From Terramyces sp. JEL0728 (lineage: Eukaryota > Chytridiomycota > Chytridiomycetes > Rhizophydiales > Terramycetaceae): a stretch of 63,679 bases of DNA. Position 1 is the stretch's first letter. Every line of letters begins with the position of its first letter. The stretch spans positions 1-63,679 of the forward strand of contig JADIIU010000078.1 of assembly GCA_027603945.1 (NCBI GenBank). Direction: 5' to 3'. The translations under genes were made by a program, and so were the position numbers. Positions 32,849 through 43,628 of the stretch are shown here, piece by piece. The notes beneath the pieces are model-generated. The model was not told the DNA's origin, did no database searches, and saw only the letters and a list, made by a program, of their open reading frames with translations.

Positions 32849-33568
32849 ATGCAAAAAGTCGTGATTTTAACAGGCAGTTCTAAAGGAATTGGATTCAGCG
32901 TTCTACAAGAATTATTAAATGCAGGGTCGCTAGTGGTTGGCTGCGGAAGATCGCCAGCAAGCTTTACACATCAGAACTACCACTACGTTCAAACGGACCT
33001 TAGCCAACCATCTGCAACTCTAACGCTATTTAATGAAGCAATTAAAAAATACAACCGCATTGATGCAGTCATCCATAATGCTGGAATTATTCAATTCCAA
33101 AATATCAAAGATATTGATGTTCAGCAATTGCAACTTTTATACCAGATTAACTTGTTTTCTGGTATCGAACTGGTTAAGCATTGTTTGCCAGAATTACGGA
33201 AAAATCAAGGGAGTGTTGTGCTGGTATCTTCAGGTGCAGCAGTTAGACCTGTGATGGGATGGGCTGCTTATTGCACATCAAAAGCAGCGATTAATAGTTT
33301 TGCAAGTGTGCTGAGCGCAGAAGAACCGCTTGTGGCAACTGTTGCCGTCAGACCAGGGGTTGTTGACACTGAAATGCAAACGGATATACGAAAGCAAGGC
33401 GGGGGGATAATGAGCGAAAAAGAACACTCTAAATTTGTTGGTATGAAGGAAACAGGAACGTTGGTCGCCCCAGCGGAACCTGCGCGCAAGATTGCTTATT
33501 TAGCGCTGCATCCTAAAATTGATCTCTCTGGGAAATTCGTAGATCATTCAGATATAAGCTTGAATTAG
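32849..33568 (+). CDS. Short-chain dehydrogenase/reductase
   Basis: Single-exon 239 aa classical SDR. Cofactor motif TGSSKGIG at residue 8, the NAG motif (HNAGI), catalytic Ser in VLVSSGAA and YxxxK as YCTSK. An Arg in CGRS after the second beta-strand favours NADPH. Length and the PGVVDTEM segment resemble the yeast YIR035C/sepiapterin-reductase-like group. Cytosolic, substrate unknown. Confidence 0.88.
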   Translation: MQKVVILTGSSKGIGFSVLQELLNAGSLVVGCGRSPASFTHQNYHYVQTDLSQPSATLTLFNEAIKKYNRIDAVIHNAGIIQFQNIKDIDVQQLQLLYQINLFSGIELVKHCLPELRKNQGSVVLVSSGAAVRPVMGWAAYCTSKAAINSFASVLSAEEPLVATVAVRPGVVDTEMQTDIRKQGGGIMSEKEHSKFVGMKETGTLVAPAEPARKIAYLALHPKIDLSGKFVDHSDISLN

Positions 33569-33838
33569 ATAAATACTTTCGAGGTTTACAAGAATTGCAT
33601 CAGTTTGGATTGCATAATAAAACAAATTCTATTTTATGTTGAGACAGATATGGATAGCAGATTGAAGTGCTCTGAACCAAATAAACGTACCCCGCGGCCA
33701 ATAAGTAAAAAGGCGGAAATACCCATGTTGATCGTCTGAGTTTGAGGGGTTTCCCCAGAATCGTAATTTAAATTTACCGTGATTGAGTAGTCACAACGTG
33801 ACCAGGTCATTAGATTTTGCCTTTCTTCAACTTTTACA

Positions 33839-35327
33839 ATGTTTCTGATATCTTCAATACTGAAATGGATTTATCCAAAACCAGCAGATCCGCCTACTGC
33901 CCGCACCTTTCCGACACATATGACAGATCAGCTACCGATAACTTTTAACGATCAGCAGTCAGATTATCATAGTGATCACTATCAACACTCCAGAGTAGGA
34001 GAGTTTCACCATAATATATTGATTCAAAAGCAAAATACGGAGGAGAAAACTACTTTTTCAATGCTATTGTCGTTCCTTTATCGGCTGACTATAGTCTGGG
34101 TAATATTTCATTAATATAGTACATTGGGGTTGCAGGAGGGTCTGTTTTACTTTCGATTCCAATATCCGCACTGGGACTTCCATTTATCTTGTCTATTGGC
34201 ATAGTTTCATTCGTAATTGCAGTGATTATGAAATGGATTGTCCAGGCTTGGCTAAACACCATCGTGTTTGCCTTTAAACTTGTCAAAACCCTCATTTTCT
34301 CTCCTACCTATTTATTACAGTACGCCGGTAGTATGTTGAGAAAGATGGTAATGTCTCTTGTCCAGAAAAAGAAGGAAGAAGTACCACTTGTAGATATTAG
34401 AAGACATTCTACTTCATCCAGATACACGGATAGATCCGAAGGTACTTTTTTTTAATCCAGACCTGCGATGGAAATATACTGAAAATGAAGAGTTCCGATC
34501 CCAAAAAATTCACATCCCGAGTGTTACACAATATGAGGATTACCAGCAAAATATATCCCCAAGGTTATCTTCGCCAAGCGTAGGCTCAGGTACTATTTAA
34601 ATAATCTAGTTTCCTCCTATAGAGACTTTGATCGAGTTTTAACTTCGCTAGAGCCAATGTTTCTTGATCTGACCCCTGAAGATCACTCTAGGATCGATGT
34701 TTGTTACCAGTTGTATGCGCTGACCACTGGAACTCCTGTAGATAAATTTGAAATATTAATTGGCCACCAAAGATCTGGTAACGAGCACCATGTATTATCA
34801 CTCTGGAATCAAGCAGACAATTCTGATATCGACCTATCCAAACTAATCGGCTTTTGTGAAGTAACTATTATTAATGCAGTACTTTTCTACTCCAGACAAA
34901 CCAGGTCAGATCAACATCGATAAACTTAATGTAAGCACCGCATATGCAGATAGAGGTGAGTTTAGTTAACGCAGGCTTTTCAAAAAAGATTATTCGCAAG
35001 CTAATGTACTTGCCTGGCGCTGCGTCGATCCAAGTGTGGAGTGTATGGGGAGCAGAGTCGTTTTACAAATCACTGGGATTCAGAAATGTTCTCAAATATG
35101 TCGATAGCTCACGGCCACGAAGAGTTGATGGCGAATACGGCCCATTGCTTATTTGGACCCATAACCAAGATAGAGTGCGCGATTCTTTTAGTTTGAATAT
35201 CCACGAGCAGCGATCAAAAGAATCGCTCGGTGCGCTCCGCAAAGATTCGCTTACTTTGAATTCTAAAAGCTCAATGTCAAGTTTAATTGATGGTATTGGC
35301 GCTTATACCCAAAAGCCTTCTGTATAA
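33839..35327 (+). CDS. Membrane-hairpin protein fused to GNAT domain
   Basis: Exons 33839-34099, 34120-34441, 34461-34589, 34610-34860, 34880-34955 and 34975-35327 give 463 aa; introns are 20, 19, 20, 19 and 19 nt. Residues 85-150 are hydrophobic (SVLLSIPISALGLPFILSIG and onward) and could form membrane hairpins like promethin/LDAF-type lipid-droplet proteins. Residues 230-410 look like an N-acetyltransferase: ADRGFSKKIIRKLM resembles the acetyl-CoA loop and helix, and SVWGAESFYKSLGF the GNAT C-terminal strand-helix. The fusion reads through five splices without a break. Both family calls are by pattern; the membrane-tethered acetyltransferase role is inference. Confidence 0.7.
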
Positions 35328-35345
35328 TATATATTTTGCAATCTA

Positions 35346-36135
35346 TTATATTACGACTATGTGAACAAAGGAATCTGCATAGGACATGTTTAGTGAGAGC
35401 CATTGAATAGGTGTTTCCATATCCAGCACAACTGAGTGCGAAATAACTTTTGAGGGGGTAATTTCTAATTCAGCCAACAACCCTCGCAGCGTATCTTGTA
35501 ATTTGACAATATTGCGTATCGTTTGCCCCTTATAATATATTCTCATTGGTATAGATTTCCACTGCTCGTCCGATTTTATGACTCCATCCTGAACTTTAAA
35601 ATATTGATCATGGTCGCCTTCATTAGCTGGATAAACCTTTCGCTACCGCATCCCATAAATCCGTCGTGTTATTCAATGCCAATCCCATTACTTTTTTAAT
35701 TGATCCGTTGCGTATATAATCTGCCTGTGGTTAAGAACAGCTACTTCTTTATACAGCGACATGAAAATATCATACAAGCAATTTTCACTATCCCAGATAA
35801 ACAAGTCTGAAGGCATGTCTGATTCATTCAATGTAACTGTCCATGGTGCAAACACGCCTCTGTTGAGATCGTACAACAATCCAATTGGCAAGTGCCATTT
35901 CAAACCCTTGTTTGCATAGCTGCACCAAGTTTTGCTGTAATCCAGCTTTGGCTGGTCAATTGATTCCAGTGTCTCATCTATTTGTTTGTAAATTTGAGGG
36001 AGGTAGGATATTCTAGGACAGAGCATCTATATCAGAATCGTGTACTTGAATGGACAAGTCTCTTGATGGGAGATTGAATATTATCGGTATCTTCATTCCC
36101 CAGACCTTTTTTGTGTATTCCAAGTTTCTATCCAT
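35346..36135 (-). CDS. ATG5: Autophagy protein ATG5
   Basis: Exons 36135-36046, 36026-35745, 35724-35637 and 35617-35346 give 243 aa; introns are 19, 20 and 19 nt. The start VWGMKIPIIFNL, the centre LPIGLLYDL, and the end WKSIPMRIYYKG are diagnostic of Atg5. Splicing the second intron yields KEADYIRNGSIKKVMGL, in which the Lys after GSI aligns with the residue that receives Atg12. Atg12-Atg5-Atg16 acts as the E3-like enzyme for Atg8 lipidation on the growing autophagosome. The protein is near the short end for the family. Its 3' end faces the GNAT-fusion gene, 18 bases apart. Confidence 0.93.
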
Positions 36136-36524
36136 GTTTTGAGATCTGACAAAATTAAATCAAGATACCCTTGAGGCTTAGTAAATGGATTATCAGAGTA
36201 GCCGGAACAGTATTATACTTGTGTTTTAGCGAACGGCCCTCTGGATATCCATTCATCCGAGCGGCGGCTATCTGGCAATTACTTGCTATCTTTGAGAGTA
36301 AATCTGGTCCAGTACAGGACCTATGGCCTTAATACTGGCACAGCGATAGTAGTAGGCCGTCTGGACACAAAAGCAACTCACAATAAACGCAGTTTCAAGA
36401 ATTCCGCATTTACGATTCATGCATAATAAATTCACCTTTTCCATAATTTACAGCTGGAAATCGTTTTGAATTTGCAAAAAAGTGACATTATCAGTCGACT
36501 GACGTATTCGTTTTCTTTAAAAAA
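36136..36524. other. Divergent promoter region, ATG5/7TM
   Basis: About 390 bases between divergent starts. Sequence is less AT-rich than its surroundings around 36230-36300, but I see no coding frame, tRNA or repeat. Confidence 0.4.
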
Positions 36525-37595
36525 ATGAATAATTCACTGATCGTGCCAGATAGTTCTCTAATAATATTACAAGGATCATTCTCATTATTTCACGGTATAA
36601 TGCTAATAATCGCATCTTCTAGTTTAATATCATTTTTACAAGTCAACTGGGAATACAGAATCAGATACAATAATATGCTCTTGTTTTTACACGCATTGGC
36701 AATACTGATAGATGTGTGTATACTATTGATTACCAATATACCGAATTCTGGATTAGTGCTGTTTCCTGCGCTTAATATTCTTCAATTTTCATACATGGTG
36801 TCAAATTTGGTTGTTGACATTGAATCATTACTCTTCATCAAATTACTAATCAATTGGCTTACTGACCGTAATCTAGCCATCATTCAAACCATTTTATTCA
36901 TTGCTGCGTGTGTGCCATGTAGCGGAACATTACTAAGAAATTCCTACTTTGAATACGGAATAAGTCATTCAATACAGCAAGATGTAATTAATATTAATGT
37001 AGATGTACGACTATGGAAATAATTTGTGGTTTGGTGTGAATATTGTATACGGAATCATTAAAACAATTTACATATCGCGCAAGATGAAGCAGTATATGGC
37101 AACTGCGGAATATCAAAGAATTAAAAGCTACCAAGCAAGACAAGATGTAGAAGAAATAGTCCGCAAACAGCTGTTATTTGCTTTTGCGTTAGGATTTCCA
37201 TTTGCCGTCAACCAAATTGCAAACTTTCTTTCGACACAAAATAGAGGCACTCCATTCGGTGATTTACTAGCACAGCAATCTTTATTCGCCGTATTATCTG
37301 TGTTTTCCCTCCAAGTTTATTTATACGTCCCGCTATCGAATCTGCTAAAGAAACTGCGGCTAGGCAAAAAGAAGAAGCAGATTGCTAAATCTGACTCTAT
37401 AGCGAAATCTATACTAAAGAAAACAGGCGAACCACCGGAAACAGACCAAGTTTGTATAGCGGGTACAAATTGTTAACTGTAGTGGAAGTGCTGCCTGACA
37501 AACCTGCGACGCCAAGAAGAGTAGATTTCAAAGAAGACATTGTAGTTATTGGTGAGGAAGAAGAACAAAAAAAGAAGACTTGCATTATACTTTAA
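36525..37595 (+). CDS. 7TM protein with C-terminal CAAX box
   Basis: Exons 36525-36983, 37003-37462 and 37483-37595 give 343 aa; introns are 19 and 20 nt. About seven transmembrane helices (from LFHGIMLIIASSSLISFL to FAVLSVFSLQVYLYVPL) are followed by a basic tail (KKLRLGKKKKQ). The last exon, found only by splicing, ends EQKKKTCIIL, a CAAX box predicting geranylgeranylation. The GPCR-like topology is seen; no receptor family is recognised. A prenylated multi-pass receptor tail would be unusual and might anchor the C-terminus to the membrane. Confidence 0.72.
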
Positions 37596-37737
37596 TAATT
37601 ATGAATTCCATGGATTTCTTTTAAATGGTCAGAAAGTACAAGCCCTTTCCCATTGTACTATCTCAACTACAGATTTACAACTTTTATTTCCCATTGAGCT
37701 TTCCTACTTTTTTTTTCTTTTTTTTGCAAGTTTAAAA

Positions 37738-38556
37738 ATGGGATTAGCAGGACCAAGGCAGAAACAAAGGATAACAGTCGACCCTCGTAATAAGAATTGG
37801 ACAGAAGATAAAGGTGCAATTGGGTTCAAAATGCTAGAGAAAATGGGTTGGTCAGAAGGAAAAGGTCTTGGCTCTGACGAATCAGGACGACAAACCAATA
37901 TCAAAGTATCATTAAAAACAAACAGCTGGGGTGTCGGTGCAGATGCAAAAACAGCCGATAATTGGTTAGAAAATACATTTGCATTGGACGACATGTTCAA
38001 GAACATTGCTGAAACAGACTCTATTTTTATTATGCCAGAGCCAGAAGAGAAACAAGCCCCAGTTATATCTAGCAGACATTTGTAATTCTCTATTTATTCT
38101 AGAAAACGGGCAAAGTTTGTAAAGAACAAAATAGTGTCGAATTTTGATTCCAGCTCGATTAATAATATTTTTGGAAAGAAGAGGGATGGAGAAAGGGCAG
38201 TGAAAGCGAAAGAAAAGGAAGCGCAAGACCAGCCGTTGCATATCGTTGATGGGCTTACTACTGTTTCCACAGGAACCGATATCAAGGATTATTTTGCACA
38301 AAAGATGGCTTCGAAAGGTATTAATTTTGCGTCTCTGCTGTCTGGTAATGTAGATCCTAAAGAATCAACTCCTGGACAAGATATCCCACCACTAGAACAG
38401 GACTCTCCACAATCAGAGGACGATTCTAAAACTCTAGACTCTCCAAAGAAAGAAAAGAAATCTAAAAAGGAGAAAAAGGAAAAGTCTAAAAAGAAGGACA
38501 AGTTAACAAAAGTCAAGGGAGATAAAGTATCAAAGAAAAAGAAGGAAAGGAAATAA
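37738..38556 (+). CDS. PINX1: PINX1 G-patch protein
   Basis: Exons 37738-38081 and 38103-38556 with a 21-nt intron give 265 aa. The start MGLAGPRQKQRITVDPRN, the G-patch (GFKMLEKMGWSEGKGLG) and the DIKDYFAQKM segment match PinX1/yeast Pxr1. The C-terminus is a Lys-rich run typical of nucleolar proteins. Pxr1 activates the helicase Prp43 in rRNA/snoRNA maturation and PinX1 restrains telomerase. A 142-base gap separates it from the upstream 7TM gene. Confidence 0.93.
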
Positions 38557-38688
38557 AAACCATTTTATCATTACAGATCTGGCTTTTCAACAGTAACAGA
38601 ACGTGACTTGGTACACAGATCGTGTGCGGTGTATTAATCCTTCCCGGTGAAATAGTTGGTCACTTTCCATGAATCACAAATCCTCAAA

Positions 38689-39439
38689 ATGTGGCAAATT
38701 CAGGGGGAAAAAGTTTCAAAGTTTATTCAAAAAATGGACTTTTTGTACAAGCAAGGATGGATGCAAGTGAAAAGAAATCTACTCACTCAAAAGCGCCTAG
38801 TGACTCTCTGCGCACCAGTGAATTTAAACGACGTCCAAAAAGTATTTGAAACCCTGACAGACAAATCCGCTCCAGTGCACTTGAAGAGTATTCCATGGCT
38901 AGGATACATCACTTCAGCAGCTGTAAAACGTAATAATACTTAATCCAGGCGTCCCATTCATTATTATTTCAACTGACCAGGAAGAAGACCCAATATTTGT
39001 TCATTTAGACACTTCAATGGTAATCAGCGATGAGGTAAAGCTGGGCAAACCATGCACATTTGAAATTGCTGTTGGATTAAAATTGTTTAGATTCTCCTGT
39101 CCTACTTCGTTGGAATATCAGGATTGGATGGATGCGCTTCATTTGGCTTTTGATTTAGTTTTTGTAAATGTGCCAGCAAGGCCAAAGACAGGCAGTTGGA
39201 TGAAGGATTTGCCCGAAGTTCATAATACGTTTACCAAAAAACCAACTAAACGACTACCGGATATTCCGATTGTAGCTACCGGTTCCAATGATAAAAGCTC
39301 TGTATATGTCAGCTCTCCAAAGTATAGCATGAAACCTAACAGTCCGTATATTTCTACTCCTATTGCCGATGAAGATTCTTTTTACTTTCAATCGGTAGAA
39401 GGACCTTTTCCGTCAATCAAGGACGATGATTACTTTTAA
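38689..39439 (+). CDS. PH-like domain protein 1
   Basis: Exons 38689-38929 and 38949-39439 with a 19-nt intron give 243 aa. The first 155 residues resemble a PH-type fold, ending in the typical C-terminal helix (TSLEYQDWMDALHLAF) that carries the near-invariant Trp. A disordered tail follows (KYSMKPNSPYISTP). Lipid or protein binding is inferred from the fold only. Paralog of the next gene, sharing FEIAVGLKLF/IEIQAGVKSY and the SW/GWM(K/R)DLP segment. Confidence 0.6.
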
Positions 39440-39917
39440 TAAATTGATTAGACTTGCCCATCCGATCACTAAGCCGTAAGCCATCCGTTACTGATAATTC
39501 CGCGTTATATTTCCTGATTTCCTTTTTTATCTTTGCCTCTTGCAAATCAAGGTCACAATTGCAAATCCATTTCAATGAATTAATCTGCTGCCCAGGATAT
39601 ACTGCGTTGCATTAGTGCATATCTCGATATTGCGCAGTTTGGATTGTGTATGAAGCAATAAATCGTTCATGTTCCAAAATCGGTGTCGAAAAGGGTAATT
39701 AGCACTGTCTTCAACAACCAAGCGTTTACTATGGTATGAACCAAAAATAATCCATCTCTATCTCAGAGGGTAAAAGGAAAATAATGATTTTCGAAATAAT
39801 ATTAGCAATGATTCATAGCAAAGAAATGTACTGCTGGATCCAAGACAGTTTGGTCCAGATGTCTTTTGCTTCTGAAAAAGGAAAGTATTTCGCAGTTTCT
39901 TTTATAAAAAAAATAGG
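39440..39917. other. Intergenic between PH-like genes
   Basis: About 480 bases. A possible upstream exon for PH-like protein 2 lies around 39810-39880 (MSFASEKG frame), but joining it would need a 32-nt intron, so I leave it out. Confidence 0.35.
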
Positions 39918-40573
39918 ATGCAGGAAAAGGAACTGATACTAAAGCGAGGATATGTTACTCTCAGAGGGTTGATGGATTCAACAAAGCAAATCTCTCTCTG
40001 TAAAGCCAAAACATTGGAGGATATGCAGCTACTGTTTGAACAATTGTTTGTCATTGACAAGTACAAACCAATTCATACAAGAACCCTTCCTTGGCTGGGA
40101 CACATTGCAAAAGCAGCAGCGGACGGTAATTCCTTACTGACTTAGAAACGCCTTTTCTGGTATTATTTTCGCACCAGCAGCTATTCGAAGAAGCCCCGAT
40201 TTTCATTCATTTCAACAGAGCAACAATAATTAGAGATGAGGTTTACTTGCAAAAGGCATGCAGCATTGAAATACAAGCTGGGGTCAAATCATACCTCTTT
40301 ACTTGCCAAACTTCTATAGAGTATCAGGAATGGATCCAGCAATTGCACTACATTAATCAGCTGGTAAAAGAAAAGAATCAGATCCATTTGGAAGGATGGA
40401 TGAGGGATTTACCGGCAATCGACAATAAATTCATTACACATGAGGAGCTGGGAGTGCAGCCAAAGAAAACTTCTATCCATGTAGTTGAAAAACCAAAACT
40501 GCCAGCAGACTTTGAAACTTTTATACTGTACCATGAATCCCAAAGATCGCCTACAATCGACGTCTCATTCTAA
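39918..40573 (+). CDS. PH-like domain protein 2
   Basis: Exons 39918-40125 and 40146-40573 with a 20-nt intron give 211 aa. It keeps the PH-like C-terminal helix (TSIEYQEWIQQLHYI), the SIP/TLPWLGHI segment next to the splice site and GWMRDLP in the tail. The intron sits at the same place as in paralog 1, so the pair arose by tandem duplication. The N-terminus is short, and an upstream exon may be missing. Confidence 0.58.
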
Positions 40574-40628
40574 TAGACCTATTTCAAAATATAATATTTT
40601 CGTGTAATTTTTTTTTCCATCTTGCAGA

Positions 40629-41795
40629 ATGCTAAAAATAAAACCAATTCGGCTGCCAGTTGGGATACGATTGTTTACTACAGAGCAAGTACCATTCTTC
40701 AAAGATAATCCTGCAGTCATCAGATATTTAGAACAAACCCAGTCGGTAGATTACGCAATGGTATTACGAAAAATGCAACATCAGCGTAGAGATTCATTGG
40801 CGACAGTGACTGCAATTGCTCACCATATGGATAAACAAAGCAGTTACAATTCTGAAAATCTGATTGATTTGATTACAACTTTGGCTCGGAATGAATATCA
40901 ACCTTCAAAAGCACCGCTAAGAGTCTTGGAAGCTGAATTCGATCGGATTAACCCAAACCCTGAAAGTGCGCTAGTTCTTGAACGGTTAAAGATGGGAGAA
41001 CCATTAAAGACGTCAATGGCGGCAGTGTATTTGGAACGAGGACACAAAACTGTCAAATATCCTATTGAATTATTTGAAAAGGTTTTAGATACTTGCACTG
41101 TAATTGGTGATGTGGAAGGTGCTGCCCGTGTCTTTGAAGCCCTCCAAGCGCAAGAATTGGAACCAACACCGAGGATTTTTGGAAATATGATTACTTGTTA
41201 TGGAAATAGACACGATATGTATTCTGCACAAAGAATGTTTGAGGTTTATCAACAATCTGGACTAAAGCAGCATTTCACTCCGTACATGGCTTACGCTCAA
41301 ACTTTGGTCCATGCGAGAAACACTCCTGCTGCATTGGATGTGTTGACACGGCTATTGCCTCAAGCTGGATTAAAGGCTGAAACTGCGAATTTTAATCAAT
41401 TGTTGGCAGAATTAGTGTATACTAATCAGATGGAAGATGCCGAAGAATTGTATGACATGATGAAGAATGAGCCAGATATGCCTAAACCAAACAGTTTAAC
41501 AAATGGGATCGCTGTTACGTTCTACACATTCCTGGATAAATTGGATAAAGCAATTGAGTTGTACAAACCGTCGTTAATCTACAATTTCACTCAAAGTCAT
41601 CTCAAATTCGGCTATTTTACTAGAATGTGTTTGGCAAAAGGTAGATTCGACGAAGCTGTTGATTCATATATGAAATACTCTGCTGGGGATGTCGGAACAT
41701 TTTATAAAATGTGTTCCAGTTTGAACAAATACGATACTGAAAAAGCTCTTAAATTGTATGAATCCGGGTTAAAGAAACTCATTGAAAAAAAGTAA
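40629..41795 (+). CDS. Mitochondrial PPR protein
   Basis: Single-exon 388 aa protein. The basic, hydrophobic start (MLKIKPIRLPVGIRLFTTEQ) predicts a mitochondrial presequence. Residues 130-380 carry pentatricopeptide-type helical pairs (for example AARVFEALQAQELEPTPRIF, AEELYDMMKNEPDMPKPNSL). PPR proteins bind organellar RNA for stability, processing or translation. The target is unknown. No introns, unlike most neighbours. Confidence 0.8.
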   Translation: MLKIKPIRLPVGIRLFTTEQVPFFKDNPAVIRYLEQTQSVDYAMVLRKMQHQRRDSLATVTAIAHHMDKQSSYNSENLIDLITTLARNEYQPSKAPLRVLEAEFDRINPNPESALVLERLKMGEPLKTSMAAVYLERGHKTVKYPIELFEKVLDTCTVIGDVEGAARVFEALQAQELEPTPRIFGNMITCYGNRHDMYSAQRMFEVYQQSGLKQHFTPYMAYAQTLVHARNTPAALDVLTRLLPQAGLKAETANFNQLLAELVYTNQMEDAEELYDMMKNEPDMPKPNSLTNGIAVTFYTFLDKLDKAIELYKPSLIYNFTQSHLKFGYFTRMCLAKGRFDEAVDSYMKYSAGDVGTFYKMCSSLNKYDTEKALKLYESGLKKLIEKK

Positions 41796-41833
41796 ATATA
41801 AGTAACGATAGGAATATTGGGGTCAATTTCGTC

Positions 41834-43593
41834 ATGAACAGGGGACTAATACGTGCACTAAAGTCTAGTAGTAACTTTGCTTCTGCCCTTGATATTGTCA
41901 AGACGCACAAGAAAGTTACCTCTTTGAATCCAACAAGTTTGGAAGAATTGGGACTGCTGTACTTCAAGAACAAGCAAAGCCTTCCTGAAAAGTTGACTGT
42001 TGAGGATTTCAAACTCATCTTCATGTCGTTGTTTGAAATTAGATACAAGCAAGGCGATGTGGCAATCCTTTCAAAGAATATAATGGGTGTGCTAAAAGAA
42101 TTCTTGAAGGAACATTCAATTACGCCTGAACTTAACCAGTTGGTCATTAATTCTTTCAAGCAAAAGAAGGACAGGTACGGATTATCAAGGTGGGAACAAG
42201 AGATGGTCAAACTGGGTGTTTTGACACCAGAGAATTTGTCCAGTGCAGAAGTAGTTGATGAAAACTACATTTTGGCCACACTCGATCAATTATGCAATGA
42301 TGGAGCGTTATCCGAAGCCATGGAAGTATTCAGACAAACCGAAACTGAAGGAAAACTCGTGACTCCAGAGATATTCAGGAAACTGTGCTTGTTGGCTGGA
42401 AAAAGAAATGAAGTTTCCAAAATTAAACATATTTGGTCTTCAACGTTGACCAAGGCTGCCGACTATCACTCTGGTGACGACCTGAAAGACTACAAAAGAC
42501 AAATTTACACTGCATTGATCTTTGTTGGAAACTCTATTAACAACTCACTGTTCCTTGCTGAAGTAGCTTTAGATATTATGCGTGATTTCAAGAGTGTTCC
42601 TAGAATGACAGATGCTTTAATTGCTGCCATCAGCAAATCTCGTGATTTCACTGATCGACATAAAGAAATAATTGATCAATTGCTTGCGTTGCGCAAAGAA
42701 ATTGAACCAAATTACAAACCAACAAGAGAAGTTGTTGAAGCAACCACAAGACATATCGATATTTCAAAAAGTCATGAAAATGCAATCAGAGTGTTTGAAC
42801 TTTTCAAGACCAGTGGATTTGCACCACCATCCAGAACCTATTCTTTTGCGATGAAAGCATATGCTGCGGAAAACAAAATGGAAAATGTCCTTGAATGTTT
42901 TGACGAATACCTGGAAAAAGAGGAAATTCAAGATGCATTCATATTTAACATTGCAATTGGAATCTATATTAAAAAGAACGACTTGAAAGGAGCTCTTCGT
43001 ATATGGAATGTTGCCAACCAATACAAAATTTCTCCAAATAGCAAAACTTTGGATTTGCTGTTGACTGGATACTGCGTAAATCATGATACTGATAGTGCTG
43101 TCGGGCTATTAGATGAGTTTGAAAAGAAATTCGATATTGCTCCGTCCACATCACACTACAATATTGTTCTTAAAGGTTACACACTGATCGATCCTATCAA
43201 TTTCAAAGAAATGACACAATTCTACAGTTCCATACCTACCAAAGATGATACTTCAGTTAACTTGATAATCGAAGGTTCTTTGTTGGCAAAACAGCCCGAA
43301 ATTGCTGAATCTCAGTTTAATTTGCAGAAAGGTAAAGCACCACTAATTTAGCTGCTCCCGTAACACTTAAATTGATGCTTGAGCATTACTCTCAATCCAA
43401 CTTTAGCAAATATTTGACTCTTGCAGAAGAATTATTGAATGCTAATTGCACTTCAGAAGTTCTTCAAACCTTGATAGACTGCAGCTTGAAAAACAATCGA
43501 GCTGATCTTGCCAAAGTATTTTACCAGCGTGCCATTAAGACTGGCGTTGACCCATCATTATTAGAGCAGTATAAAGCTCGCTTATCACAATAA
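41834..43593 (+). CDS. PPR-type mitochondrial RNA-binding protein
   Basis: Exons 41834-43331 and 43352-43593 with a 20-nt intron give 579 aa. The basic start (MNRGLIRALKSSSNFASAL) suggests mitochondrial import. Many PPR-like pairs follow (AIRVFELFKTSGFAPPSRTY, ALRIWNVANQYKISPNSKTL). It begins 38 bases after the previous PPR gene on the same strand. Role in organellar RNA metabolism inferred. Confidence 0.78.
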
Positions 43594-43628
43594 AGCCACT
43601 ATTATTTGAACTTTTTTCCAAACAAACA

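Noticed and set aside
35637..35724. Loss of the Atg12-acceptor lysine in ATG5
   Set aside because: An alignment to human ATG5 first suggested Arg at this place, but the pattern in plant and other fungal ATG5 (NGxxK) shows the Lys is present.
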